DNA of 64,000 nucleotides, taken from assembly GCA_009760855.2 (NCBI GenBank), contig WPIO01000022.1, forward strand, positions 4,412,501 to 4,476,500. The letters run 5' to 3'. This document shows positions 1-10,080 of the stretch, in pieces (the first letter of the stretch is position 1; each line of letters begins with the position of its first letter). Source of the stretch: Cristatella mucedo (lineage: Eukaryota; Bryozoa; Phylactolaemata; Cristatellidae). The position numbers and the translations under genes were made by a program. The notes under the pieces are model-generated. The model worked only from the letters and a program-made list of their open reading frames with translations. It was not told the DNA's origin and did no database searches.

Positions 1-2029
1 CTGGCCTCTCGGATCCGCTCTGTCCCGACTCACCATGGTAGCTCAAGGATCAGTGGCTCGGGCTCCAGCTCTTGATGAGAGCTCCAGGATCCGGCAGAAT
101 GCCTTCAATCCAGCGGCTGACACACGATGTGCTGACATTATGGCCGCACGATGCCATTCATTAGAATGTTGGTAAATAGCATGTTTAATTGCCGAGGCAG
201 CAAGGCATTTCATACTTTCGTGTGTTTGTGTATAATGCTGTGACATTCTACTAGGCTTAGGTGGCTTCGTATACATCTAGTTATTTATTTATTCACCAAC
301 ACGGTTATTCTTTTAATCTGCGTTTTTCTTGAACAAACTCACAAAAGATAAGGATTGCTAACATTAAAACAAAACGATGCGCACACTGAAAACATAATCA
401 GGATATTTGTAAATGCCAGGGAAAGATTATCCAAGCTGTAGCAATTAAAGGTCGGATCAATTCCATGTCGTTTTTATCCCCAATCCGAACGTTTCAAGAA
501 CGTCAGCACCTAACAACCAAAAGACTGCCAAATCGCCGGGCTAGTTCATTACTTGTTCTCACTCAGATTCCGTACACTTAAGCCCTTGCATCCACATAGA
601 TCTGTACGAAGGCTGGGTCTCCTGACTTGGCTGCCCAAACACTCGAAACCTTCTCCGATTGGCTGCCGCAGGCAAGGTCAAGTTCATCCCTGGCTTAATT
701 CTGGGCTGCCCCTGTTTTGCAGTGTTTAATGGTTGAGCTGGTCGTGGAGCCATTTATTTTGTGAACTTTCCTTTAGCCAATATCTCTCGAAACGAAGATC
801 ATTAGTAGACCTAGGAGGGACCTATTGGCCGTGACCAGGAGCACATCCTTTTATTCTTGAGCCTGCCCAGGACAGCTGAGGCCATCGCATCGTCTTCTAT
901 AAATATCAATCGTATATAATTCTATTGTGAATCCTAATGGCTACTGAAGCAATGAATAGTGCTTCACTGATCTATTGACCCAAGGCCCGACAATTTATCT
1001 TCGTGTCATTGCTTGGATTCACGCTTGTTGGTGCACATTATGGAAGAGGTCTTTGCCATCAAGCAATAGTTGGCTTAGTTGTTAAGAATGGACAAGCTAC
1101 CTTTTTGTGATAATGGCACAATGCCTTTGGCTGGTGACTCTTTTGATGGCTAGCAATTTTCCAAGTTTTGCCGAGTCACATTTTATGCTCATCTCTGTGA
1201 CTACAAGTGTGTGCATTTCACAGCACACGAGTTCGAAGGTCACCTCAGCTCAGCATTGCACAGGTTATTCTCCGAATTCATCATTCAAGTTAGCCAACGA
1301 GAGTTATTTTTAGTTATAGAAAATCTGTCTGGTCAAACGTGTCGTGCTTTGGCAGTTGTCGATCATGTCGGAGCAAGATTTGGCATGAGTTCAGGTATTC
1401 TTCGAAGCTGCTCGAGCTCCAGCTGCTGAGCTCGAGCAGCACGTCCAACAGAGACAGTGAGTGTGGACTGCGAGTGTGACTCTGTGAGTGAGTGCACTAA
1501 AAATCTATCGGGTCTATCGTGGCTGAGCTCGATAAAAATCCCGCCTAGGCTTGAAAAGCTTTCAAAGTCCAGCCGACGATCCAAGCAATTGATATGATAC
1601 CTTGACTGCCCCAGCAGCTGGTAAGCCTGCCTGAGCCTGTCTTTGGTAAGACTTCCAGCATGACATCAGCCTAGTGTTTATATTAAAACATCTGGGAACT
1701 GAGTGGCATTTTCTGATCTGCCCTTTATTTGTTTGTTTTAGAAGTACACAGGTTGCCACTAGCATGAATTCAATTGTCTGTGCCTAAAGAGCCTGGTTGC
1801 ACAACGGAGGAGGGGGGTTGCTAATGCTCGTGGAGCTCTATAAGTCGGCCATTCTTCGTCGTATTTGTGCTCACTGTCCAGTTTTTCTAGTGAGAGCAGA
1901 CCGCTCAGCACCCACGTGGCACAGAACAACAGTGTTACAATCATATATTGTCTTATTCTACTGAATCTTGCATTCCCTTGCTAACAGCTATTCTGCTACT
2001 TCCAAGCTGTTTCGTTGTCATCCATCTGA
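1..2029. other. Non-coding sequence, no gene recognised
   Basis: All open frames here are short and show no recognisable domain, signal peptide or splice-linked continuation. The only clear structure is the short hairpin at 1407-1440. The sequence may be intergenic or a long intron of a gene outside the window. Confidence 0.5.
1407..1440. repeat. Perfect 13-bp inverted repeat
   Basis: The arms at 1407-1419 and 1428-1440 (GCTGCTCGAGCTC and its exact reverse complement) are separated by an 8-nt loop. No T tract or adjoining gene gives it a role. Confidence 0.7.
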
Positions 2030-2185
2030 GCTGTTCTTCTCTGCCGTTCTGTATGGCATGAGAGTAAATGAAGTCGCTTAGGCGCTTTGATTGTGCTATA
2101 GAAAACTCCAGCTTGACAACTGCTTAGTCTTATTGTCATTGCTGGGTTAAACTCACTTAATTCTCATGGCTTTGTTGAGGTACAG
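2030..2185 (+). mobile_element. Decayed 3' end of LINE-B
   Basis: It resembles the LINE-B 3' untranslated region: a GTGCTATAGAAAACTC-like block followed by a TTTGTTGAGGTACAGCTGGAGATA-like block. It is much more diverged than the copies at 23.1 and 50.9 kb, and the terminal repeat is lost. Confidence 0.4.
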
Positions 2186-2222
2186 CTGGAGATAAAGGCA
2201 GGATGACCTGCTCGAAGGGATT

Positions 2223-2330
2223 AACAATAAAAATAATATTAATAATACATTTGTTATAGTGGCCTCAGAGAACCCAATCTGTTTCCAGGCACTTTACATT
2301 TGCTGCAGAGAAAGCATGATCAGATGGCTG
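2223..2330 (-). mobile_element. LINE-A 3' tail fragment
   Basis: Reverse-strand copy of the LINE-A terminal module: an AAT repeat, then CTCAGAGAACCCAATCT, then a CAGGCACTTTACATTTGCTGCA-like block. No coding part is attached. It forms an inverted pair with the tail at 2380-2470. Confidence 0.65.
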
Positions 2331-2379
2331 CATGCAGACTCTGTGATACTGGCTTTCTGTTCCGAAGGGAGCTTGTCAC

Positions 2380-2470
2380 AATGGTGCAGCAAATGTAAAG
2401 CGCCTAGAAAGAGATTAAGTTCTCTGAGGGCGCTTTATCGAGTGCATTATTATTATTATTATTATTATTA
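2380..2470 (+). mobile_element. LINE-A 3' tail fragment
   Basis: A near-consensus LINE-A terminal module: AGCAAATGTAAAGCGCCTAG, an AGTTCTCTGAGGGCGCTTTA block, then an ATT repeat ending at 2470. No coding sequence precedes it. Confidence 0.7.
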
Positions 2471-2934
2471 ATAGTGCATCTCACCTAGATAAGGCAGTGG
2501 CCCATTGCAAGGGGCGAATGGGTGGTCCTTGCTACTTCATTGGTTGATGCAGGGAGTCGAAGCTCCAGAGTAGAGTTGACCCCTATCGGCTGGGATGTTC
2601 GACACAATTGGGCTACTGGCATTGGGTGTCGGAACTGTGGCCGTGCTCCGGGTGTGTGTAGTTACAGCAAGCTTGCTCCTGCCTCCTCATGCTGTCGACA
2701 GCCTGTCCTCAATGCACTCAAGCATCAATGAAATTCCTTGCAGAGATTAAAAGCAGCTGCAGCAAAAGCAGTTGAGTGAATGCTAAATTGTAGCTATATT
2801 CATAAATCCCGATGTGCATGGCCACCTGCTGATGATGCTTGCAGGGGGGCCGCCTGCATGGCAGCTTAGGTATCAGGAAGGATGTGTCCTAACGGCAGCG
2901 CCCCTAAGCGGGAAGGGAACTTAGGCTCCAAAGT

Positions 2935-3090
2935 ATGCCACTCGCCCAGGAAGTAAGGCACTCGCTCCCCAAGACCGCGGTCTTGGCTTCGAATCCTACA
3001 GTGGGAGATTCTTTATTGCCAACTGCAAGGGAAAGTGCTTTACTGCCGCTGTGCAAATGGGGCTGTTCAACCAGCTAATATATTTATTTC
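2935..3090 (+). mobile_element. Degenerate SINE2 (tRNA-derived)
   Basis: A box-B-like GCTTCGAATCCTACAGTGGG followed by the SINE2 body order: GATTCTTTATTGCC, an interrupted GTGATAGC region, GGGGCTGTTCAACCAGCTAA. The A-box region is poor. Assigned by comparison with the better copies at 45.3 and 51.8 kb. Confidence 0.45.
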
Positions 3091-3419
3091 CTAACTGCAG
3101 CTTTTCCTAAGCTAGCAAGGGGGCGGCTTCCTAACTGCAGCGCCACAAGCTGACAGCATGACCCCATTCTGTCTGCTGTGATTGGCTGGCTTAGGAAAGG
3201 TCAAGGTAAAGCCCCACGGAAGAGCTCAGCCTCTTTTAACGAATTCCTGCCTCACTCTAAGAGCATGGCTGCTGGCATTAAAGCATTCGATAAGTTCGCA
3301 AGCGATGAGTACTGAGCTAGTGGTTGCCTGTCGCATGAGGTTGTCACTGTCAAGGCACAGGCAGCTCGGCCTGAGCCTGCTCAGCTGCAGCTGCGCTGAA
3401 GTGCCTTTTACTTTTATCC

Positions 3420-4995
3420 ACTTCCCTTCTACCATTCTTATCAAAGACACTGGAACGGATCGTAGCAGACCAGCTTAACTCATATATCGAAACCTCACAC
3501 CTTGCTAGTAAGTTCCAGTCTGGCTTTAGAGTTAATCACTCCACAGAGTCAGCATTGCTTAGGGTATACAACGACCTACTTAGGAATGCAGACATGGCTA
3601 GAGTGTCTCTGCTTGTTTTGCTCGATCTTTCGGCAGCTTTTGATACCATCGATCACAAAGTTCTTCTAGAGCGCCTCTCATTTCGCCTGGGCATCACTGG
3701 TACTGCTCTGCAGTGGTTAAGGTCTTATCTCAGTGGGAGACTCCAGAGTATTGACGTGAATGGACAAAGATCATCTAAAGTACCTCTGAAATATGGAGTA
3801 CCTCAGGGCTCCGTGCTAGGTCCGGTTCTTTTCACGGTTTATGCTCTCCCTCTTGCTGATGTGATTGCCAAGCACAATCTAGGCTTTCACTTCTATGCGG
3901 ATGACACTCAGTTGTACCTTTGCTTTGATCCCTCCCAGCCTTCGAGCACCTCAAATTCTCTCAACTCACTAGCTGCATGCATTGATGACATCCACACATG
4001 GATGGCAGCAAATTTTCTAAAACTAAACGATGATAAAACTAACTTACTAGTTATGGGCAAACTTAGTGTGATTCAGAGATTGGAAAGGCTGTCTCTCAAA
4101 ATTGGCTCTGCCAGCATATCTCCTGTCGAATCAGCTCGAAATCTAGGTGTCATATTCCAAAGCGACCTCTCGTTAGACGACCATATCAGCTCCACAGTCA
4201 AATCTGCCTATTTTCAGCTTCATAACATTTCTAAAATTCGGGCTTGTTTAGATAAGGATACCACGTCCAAGTTGGTCCATGCATTCGTGACATCCCGTCT
4301 CGACTTCTGCAACTCACTGCTTACTGGCCTACCAGCATGTGCGATCAGGCGATTGCAGCTGGTGCAAAACTCGGCAGCTAGACTTGTCTGTCGTGAGCTT
4401 TGCAGTTGCCACATTACTCCACTTCTCGCCGACCTGCACTGGCTACCAGTCAAGCAACGGATTGACTTCAACGTTTTGTCGCTCACTTTTAGGTCCCTTC
4501 ATTCTATGGCTCCAGCCTATCTTTCAGATATACTACCCCATCAGGCCAAGCATCGTGCCACCCGCTTTTCGGAATCCAACAGTCTAGAAATACCTCGTAC
4601 AAACCTTAAATCCTTTGGAGACCGTGCATTTAGTTCGTATGCTCCCAAAGCCTGGAACTCCCTCCCGACCTGTGTCAGAACATCCCCCGACCTGACCACA
4701 TTTAAAAGGAACTTAAAAAACACCTATTTAGGACAGCATTTTGTGGGTCCCAGTGATTCATCCTTCATGTGCTTACGCATGCTGACACTGTGCATGCTGC
4801 CACTAACAACATTTGCATGCTGACCCTGTGCATGTCACCCCTAACTATATTATTCTTTTTGTTTGTTATTCAAGCATGATTTTACTTACCATTCAATTGT
4901 ATTTCCCTTTGCAGCAAATGTAAAGCACCCAGAAATAGATTAAGTTCTCTGTGGGCACTTTATCAAATGCAGTATTATTATTATTGTTATTATCC
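3420..4995 (+). mobile_element. LINE-A retrotransposon, 5'-truncated copy
   Basis: The most readable LINE-A copy. It begins inside the reverse-transcriptase frame, just before the LLPFLSKTLERIVADQL segment. It runs through the catalytic motifs and 3' untranslated region to the GCAAATGTAAAGC module, and ends in an ATT/GTT repeat near 4995. The RT motifs resemble the CR1/L2 group of non-LTR elements. 5' truncation is usual for target-primed reverse transcription. No target-site duplication could be assigned. Confidence 0.85.
3426..4823 (+). pseudogene. LINE-A reverse transcriptase (partial ORF2)
   Basis: The open frame runs from the truncated 5' end to a TGA at 4821-4823, roughly 465 codons. 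Motif A reads LLDLSAAFDTIDHKVLLERL, motif B YGVPQGSVLGPVLF and motif C FYADDTQLYL with both catalytic aspartates. The downstream thumb/C-terminal part includes LKLNDDKTNLL and DFCNSLLTGLP. The 5' endonuclease domain is absent. Near 4715-4740 the frame departs from the related copy at 25.1 kb (TFKRNLKTYLF), so the last ~35 residues are frameshifted 3' UTR. It would make cDNA only if supplied with the missing N-terminus, so it is scored as a pseudogene. Confidence 0.85.
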
Positions 4996-5239
4996 ACTGC
5001 ATTGTGCACATGGCAGCTCTGGAGCTCAAGTGGCTGCACAGCATTTGGGCAGATGTACACGTATCGAAATTCCAACTACCTCGGCTTGGTAAGCCTTTGT
5101 GCAGATTAAGAGATTTCTGCACGATGCTCGGCACGTGACTTTGCCAAGGTTTGTCTCTTTTGCTTGGAGGCTGCAGGCTCGGCCTCTGTAACTCTGTAGG
5201 GCAGCCATCGGCCCGTTTCTTGTGACGCCCGAAAGGTTG

Positions 5240-5434
5240 TCAACTTGAGGGAGCTAGTGAGGATCTGCTCATGGGGCCCGGATTGGTGTCTACGTCGGCA
5301 GCATTGCACACCAGCCGACGAGAATCAGGAGTGACTTGAGTGGCTGGCAGCAGGCTGAGTGTGGGTAGTAGGATTGCCGACCTCTCCAAAACCCTCGTGT
5401 AGCTCTGCAAAAAGGCTGCCGGTAAGAAGGCCAC
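5240..5434 (-). pseudogene. LINE ORF N-terminal remnant with 2A-like DVDTNPGP motif
   Basis: On the minus strand a short frame reads RRLVCNAADVDTNPGP. The last eight residues (5273-5296) match the 2A-type ribosome-skipping consensus D-V/I-E-x-N-P-G-P except for Asp in place of Glu. Such motifs are known near the N-terminus of invertebrate non-LTR retrotransposon ORFs. The frame stops ten residues later, so this is a broken relic. The parent family cannot be told from this fragment. Confidence 0.5.
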
Positions 5435-5557
5435 GGCCCACGTGTGGCATTATTGAATGCTCTCTTGCATTTAGCTCCTTCATTGGCTCAAACCGTCGAG
5501 GTGCCATCTAGGCTAGATCTTTGAAGTTTTCTCTGCATGGGGTTAAAAATTCCACTT

Positions 5558-5672
5558 TTAATAGTAGTGGTGCTTATAAAACATTGATATTGCACCCCGA
5601 AAGGTCTAAATCTCTTTCCAGGCACTTTGCACATGGTTAAAAGGAATCACGTCAATCGGTTAGTAATCCGGG
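5558..5672 (-). mobile_element. LINE-A 3' tail fragment
   Basis: Diverged reverse copy of the LINE-A tail: a TAAATCTCTTTCCAGGCACT block and the ATCGGTTAGTAATC block that follows it in other copies. Confidence 0.5.
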
Positions 5673-5934
5673 GCACTGTTCCAGTGCAAACAAACGCTGG
5701 TACGGTTTCAGCTTTTTTAAATACATTTATTCAGCAGTAGATGAAAAAATATCAGTCGATTTCGAGTTCTAAGCTTTGGGGATATAAGAACAAATGGCAT
5801 GGTCTTCTCTATCAGATGCACAAAAAACTTCCAGGAGGAGTCGCACGACTGAGTAGCTGGTGCGAGTGGACGAGGTGGACTAACTAGTTATTCAAATAGG
5901 TAGGCCGCGGTAAAAGAATAATGGGACTTGAAAC

Positions 5935-6060
5935 AACAGAGTGACACAAACTTTGAAGTCCATGAACTGCCTAATGGTAAGCCGATGCAGGTCGGCGAGA
6001 AGCAGTGTAATGTATCGCCTTATTAAGCAGGCAGGAGAAGATGCCAATAGTGAGACACAT
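5935..6060 (-). pseudogene. LINE-A reverse transcriptase scrap
   Basis: The sequence TTTGAAGTCCATGAACTGCC through GATGCAGGTCGGCGAGAAG is the reverse complement of the LINE-A RT C-terminal segment (DLHWLPVKQRIDF region in the 3.4-kb copy). It is too short and decayed to code. Confidence 0.55.
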
Positions 6061-6082
6061 AAGTATAGTCAGCATGTCCCAA

Positions 6083-6265
6083 ATAATAGCAATAAACATT
6101 TTTGTAGCACCCTCATAGAACTTAATCTCTTTCTAGCCACTTTCCAGATGCTATAAAGGAAGCATGATCAAATGGTTAGTAGTAATGTGCACAAAGTCAA
6201 CAAGCATAACATCGTTATAGGTGACATGAAAATTGTCACCATTTAAATATGGTTAGTGGTAACAT
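6083..6265 (-). mobile_element. LINE-A 3' tail fragment
   Basis: Reverse copy of the LINE-A terminal module (AGAACTTAATCTCTTTCTAG) plus about 130 bases of the adjacent 3' UTR (GGAAGCATGATCAAATGGTT). The A/T-rich end lies at the low coordinate, as expected for a minus-strand insertion. Confidence 0.6.
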
Positions 6266-6340
6266 GCACACGTCTCAGAATGTATAAGCAGGCAAAAGAC
6301 AAAATGAAAGAACCCAGTAAATGCTTCAAGAAAATGTCGT

Positions 6341-6518
6341 CAAGCCCGTGGTGGTTTGACCCAGTGGTTAAGGTGCTCGCCCCGACCAAGGTCATGGTGA
6401 ATGTATCTGGCCGAGGTCGTTCGTGGGCTCGAGCCCCGAGGCATATGTGAATTGCCTGAATAGAGATTGAGTTCTCTTAGGGCGCTATCCAAATGAATTA
6501 TATTCAAATGAATTATAT
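6341..6518 (+). mobile_element. SINE1 (tRNA-derived), + copy
   Basis: The head resembles a pol III promoter: A-box-like TGGTTTGACCCAGTGGTTAA, then B-box-like GTGGGCTCGAGCCCC about 60 bases later. The tail reads GCCTGAATAGAGATTGAGTT and CTCTTAGGGCGCTATCCAAA, closely resembling the LINE-A 3' module, and ends in AATTATAT. Three further copies (32.65, 36.52 and 56.47 kb) share this order. Confidence 0.75.
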
Positions 6519-6774
6519 GTAAGTCAGGGAATGTCGTGACGCTAGTCTGGAGCTGCCTGTCTGTGGTGTCCTCTTATCTATACCTGTCCGAGTTTTTGCA
6601 ATGGTGTGCAGCAGTGATAGCAGGCAGGCTTGGCCGTGGAACTGGTTGGGGCAAAATCTCGGGCTACCCCTTCGGCCGTGCCAGCAGCTCGTGTGCCTGT
6701 GTCCTTGAGCCGGAGCATGCTCCCGTGGGCATGTGTTGCCAGGGCTGCCCCTGTTGATGGCGGTCTGTCAGGCC

Positions 6775-6881
6775 TCTCTCCTTCTCCATCTCCCTCTCTG
6801 TCTGTCTGTCTGTCTGTCTCACTCCTTCCTCTCTGTCTGTCTGTCTGTCTGCCTGTCTCTCTCCCCCTGTCTCTTTCCCTG

Positions 6882-6955
<74 letters not shown>
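6775..6955 (+). repeat. CT microsatellite with TCTG sub-arrays
   Basis: A polypyrimidine tract. Two TCTG tetranucleotide runs (about 6799-6820 and 6835-6855) lead into an almost pure CT dinucleotide array that ends at 6955. Confidence 0.95.
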
Positions 6956-6957
<2 letters not shown>

Positions 6958-8076
6958 GCTCACCTGCTGAGTGCTAGCTCTACACAATGGTGGCCAAGCC
7001 AGGTGTGGAAGCCAGTTGTTGAACCATGCATCGATTTCAATTTGGCTCTTGACTTTTGAAGTGGGCATGGTATTTAGAGTTACACACAGGCAAGCCAGAC
7101 TGTTGGGTTCTGTGGTTCAATTAGTGTTTGTCATCACCAGTGTAATATACGACCTGGCAGTAGAAAACACATTAAAGGCAGTGAAAAGGGTGGAGGTGGA
7201 AGCAGGTGGTGCCCTCTGCATCAGCCACCAGCTGTCGGCTCTAAATCTTCAGAATGATTATGTCTTTTAAATCCAGACTGTCTTTCCCACGTGCTGCTGC
7301 TAGCGTGGCTTGTCCAGTTCCCTTAGGTCCTGCCGTGCGGTTTTTAGCCTGCAGTCAATGGTGAGAACACAGACCCCTACCCTGCTGTAGTTAGTTGCAA
7401 TCATCTACTCATATAGTCAGATGGCATTCTTGCCTTCCTTTACTGTGTACATGCTTTGGTAAGGCACTGGTGCTGTGGTGGCATTCATGCATTGAGCGTA
7501 TCTGGCACGGAGGTCGCTAGGCAAGGGGTCTAAAGAATCCCGTAGAAACGAGAGCTTTTTTTGGAGTTGTGTGACCCAGGCACACCCTTCCATCCTTACT
7601 CATACCGGATGCCTTCGTTAGCTTCTTTCACCACCTTCACTGAATTTGCATCATGTAAGTTTCAGCTGAAGACCATCTGTTCTGCTCAGCTTGCTTTGCG
7701 TGCCTACTTGTGTGAGATTCAGTGCTTGCGACTAATTCGGACTGCTACTTACCTGCTACCCTGAGTACATCTTTTAGAGATGATTTTTGTGTTATTGCCT
7801 TACTATTTTACTCTGTGCCTTTGCATGCTTTCATCGTCTCTTAGCTATTGCTTCTCTTGCAGTGAGTTCTAATGAGCCCAAATAAAGTTTTGATTTTCAT
7901 ATGATGCTCTATAAATGACTAATTGCTATTATTATTGTCATTATTCTGCATCCAGGTCAATGTGCTCGTGCAAATCCAGGCTGGGCTCGTGCTTCTTGCT
8001 TGGGAGGCTCGTAGACAGAATGCATGAGCTGATTGCCGATGCCTCCCGGGAGATTTATCTATTTCTGTTGTGGCAT
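6956..8076. other. Non-coding sequence, no gene recognised
   Basis: No recognisable coding or repeat structure, apart from a weak ATT-rich patch at 7905-7945 preceded by GATGCTCTATAAATG that could be a worn LINE-A tail. Confidence 0.4.
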
Positions 8077-8215
8077 GTAATAATAATAATACATTTGTTA
8101 TAGCACCACCAGAGAACTCAATCTCTTCATAGGCACTTTATATTTACTTCAAAAGAAGCATGATCGAATGGTTAGTGGTAGCATGCTCAATGTCAACAAT
8201 CATAACATGGTGCAT
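8077..8215 (-). mobile_element. LINE-A 3' tail fragment
   Basis: Reverse copy: an AAT repeat, then an AGAGAACTCAATCTCTTCAT block, then AAGCATGATCGAATGGTTAG and a GCATGCTCAATGTC block as in the 45.6-kb copy. Confidence 0.65.
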
Positions 8216-9160
8216 GTGTTTGCAGATGGTTTTGCTTGCCCACCACCTGCCGGCATTGAGTATCGTTATCACCTGCCATCCTGTATTTATTACGACCATT
8301 ATAAAGCTCCATGAAGTGGTCGGAAATAATTTTTTCAATGAGTAGTTGGTTAGGTCAGTTGGAGAGCCATCATTATGAAGTGATGTTCATGCACTGATCC
8401 AGCGTCACCGTGTGCCTCATCAGTATTTGCTGTAAGTCTCAGCAAGTCTTTGGAAACTGCCGACATTTTTTAACTCGTTCAATTATGTGCACTCGTGAGC
8501 ACATGCATACTCTTGCTCGCACGCTCGAGCACCACAACTTAACAACTTGCCTCTGCATCGGTCGACCAAGACTGCAAGAGTGCTTGCTCTTTGTTTTGCA
8601 TTGGCTGCACTTGCAGTGTGATTGGGTAGTTGACTTTTCTCTCCCGGTCGCTGTTTGGAAAAGCCAACCGGTCACTTCTTTTCGCTGGAAGCTATTAGCC
8701 ACTTCAGCCAAGTAGCCACTTTCATTAACTCGTGCAGGAGAAAAGAGATACGTGCTAACGTGGCCTCTTAAAATTGCTTCTAATAAGTAGGGGTTCGGTC
8801 GGTCCTAGTTTCAATAATGCTGGGTGTATGCTGTGCCTCAGTCGTTATTGAAGCCACGTGTCAAGGGCCTGACTTCGTATTGCTGATGAGCCTTTTTATG
8901 AACAATTTGAAGCATCGACACGATCAGGCTTGGAGCATTTGCAATCGTGCACAGGACGCGCAAATTCCGTAGGCTGCTTTGCGTAAAAAACAATTCGTGG
9001 ATGATTAAAATTAGTGGCTGGTGCCTGCCTTATTTAACTTTGAAGTTCCTCTTTTGGATGAGTCATGATTGACCAGTAACGTTTTTCGAGAAAGAGGTTT
9101 ACATTGCTACATCTGCGTTGGTTCTTCAGCAGCTGACTTATCTGGCTTGGTTAACATGGG
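8216..9160. other. Non-coding sequence, no gene recognised
   Basis: Moderately AT-rich DNA. Open frames are below about 100 codons and resemble no family I know. Confidence 0.4.
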
Positions 9161-9162
9161 CC

Positions 9163-9250
9163 TGCAGCAGCAGCAGCAGCAGCAGTGTATGCCGAAGCAG
9201 CAGCAGAGGCAGCAGAAGCAGCAGCAGAAGCAGCAGCAATAGAAGCAGCA
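9163..9250 (+). repeat. Interrupted CAG trinucleotide repeat
   Basis: A run of CAG units followed by mixed AAGCAG and AGGCAG units. It does not lie in a supported reading frame. Confidence 0.9.
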
Positions 9251-9852
9251 CAGTTTTATTTTAGTTTTAATAGGTACAGTTTTACTGAAAACTGTGGATA
9301 GTAAGAGAGGTGCACATCGAAATGGCAGTGTGTCACACAGAGCGTTACATGCCCATCCGTAGACAAATCTACTGAGTAAATGTGTAAGATATCTTGAGTG
9401 GCATTTTATAAACGATCAACTGGCTTTCTCACCAATCTTCATGCAAGAGGAATAGGAAAGAGAAAGTGTTCCTCTTGATAGCAGTTCAATCGGCTGAGGA
9501 TCGGCTGAGCAAAGATATCGAGATCAGAACTTGTAAAGAATGAATTTTTAGAGGTTGAATGGTGGTGGTTTCTATGTCCCCGGTTAGTTCTGTTAGTACC
9601 TGGTCTGGTAGACAAGGGCCGGGCTGGCATCCGCATGCAGCACCTCCTTCCTCGAAAAGTAAAGCATGTATAATAATGTAATAATATAACATAATGTCTG
9701 TAACATTGAAATCCGGTTATGGGAGGATGATGTAAAGAGTTAATTGTCACACTACGACGTGACCGATTTCACCAATGCCTTTTTTCGTGGGTGGGTCATC
9801 AGCGGCCACGGCGCATGTGTGTGCATGCATGCCTGCATGTGTGTGTGACTAG

Positions 9853-10080
9853 AGAATGTAATGTAATGTAATGTATCTCGGTCAGTAACTCCACAAAGTC
9901 ACAAAGACCATGTGGGTGTTACTACGAAGGAGAGTTTTGTATAGCGCACTCACAGCCTAAGCAGCTTTCGGTACGCATTCGGTAGCCAACAGACTTCGTC
10001 TCACGCAACAGAGAGAAAGTGGGAAGCATAGCAGAGTTAGGAGAGCAGTTGAGGTAGTGAGTAGAAGCCACTTTGATTGC
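9853..10080 (-). mobile_element. LINE-B 3' end fragment
   Basis: Reverse copy of the LINE-B 3' end. ATGTA repeats (9855-9875) are followed by CAGTAACTCCACAAAGTCAC, the block holding GTTTTGTATAGCGCACTCAC, and the CGGTACGCATTCGGTAGCC block. It is nearly identical to 39065-39260, so it is a fairly young insertion. Confidence 0.8.

Noticed and set aside
9163-9250. Coding polyglutamine tract
   Set aside because: The CAG run is not in a supported reading frame and stops lie on both sides.
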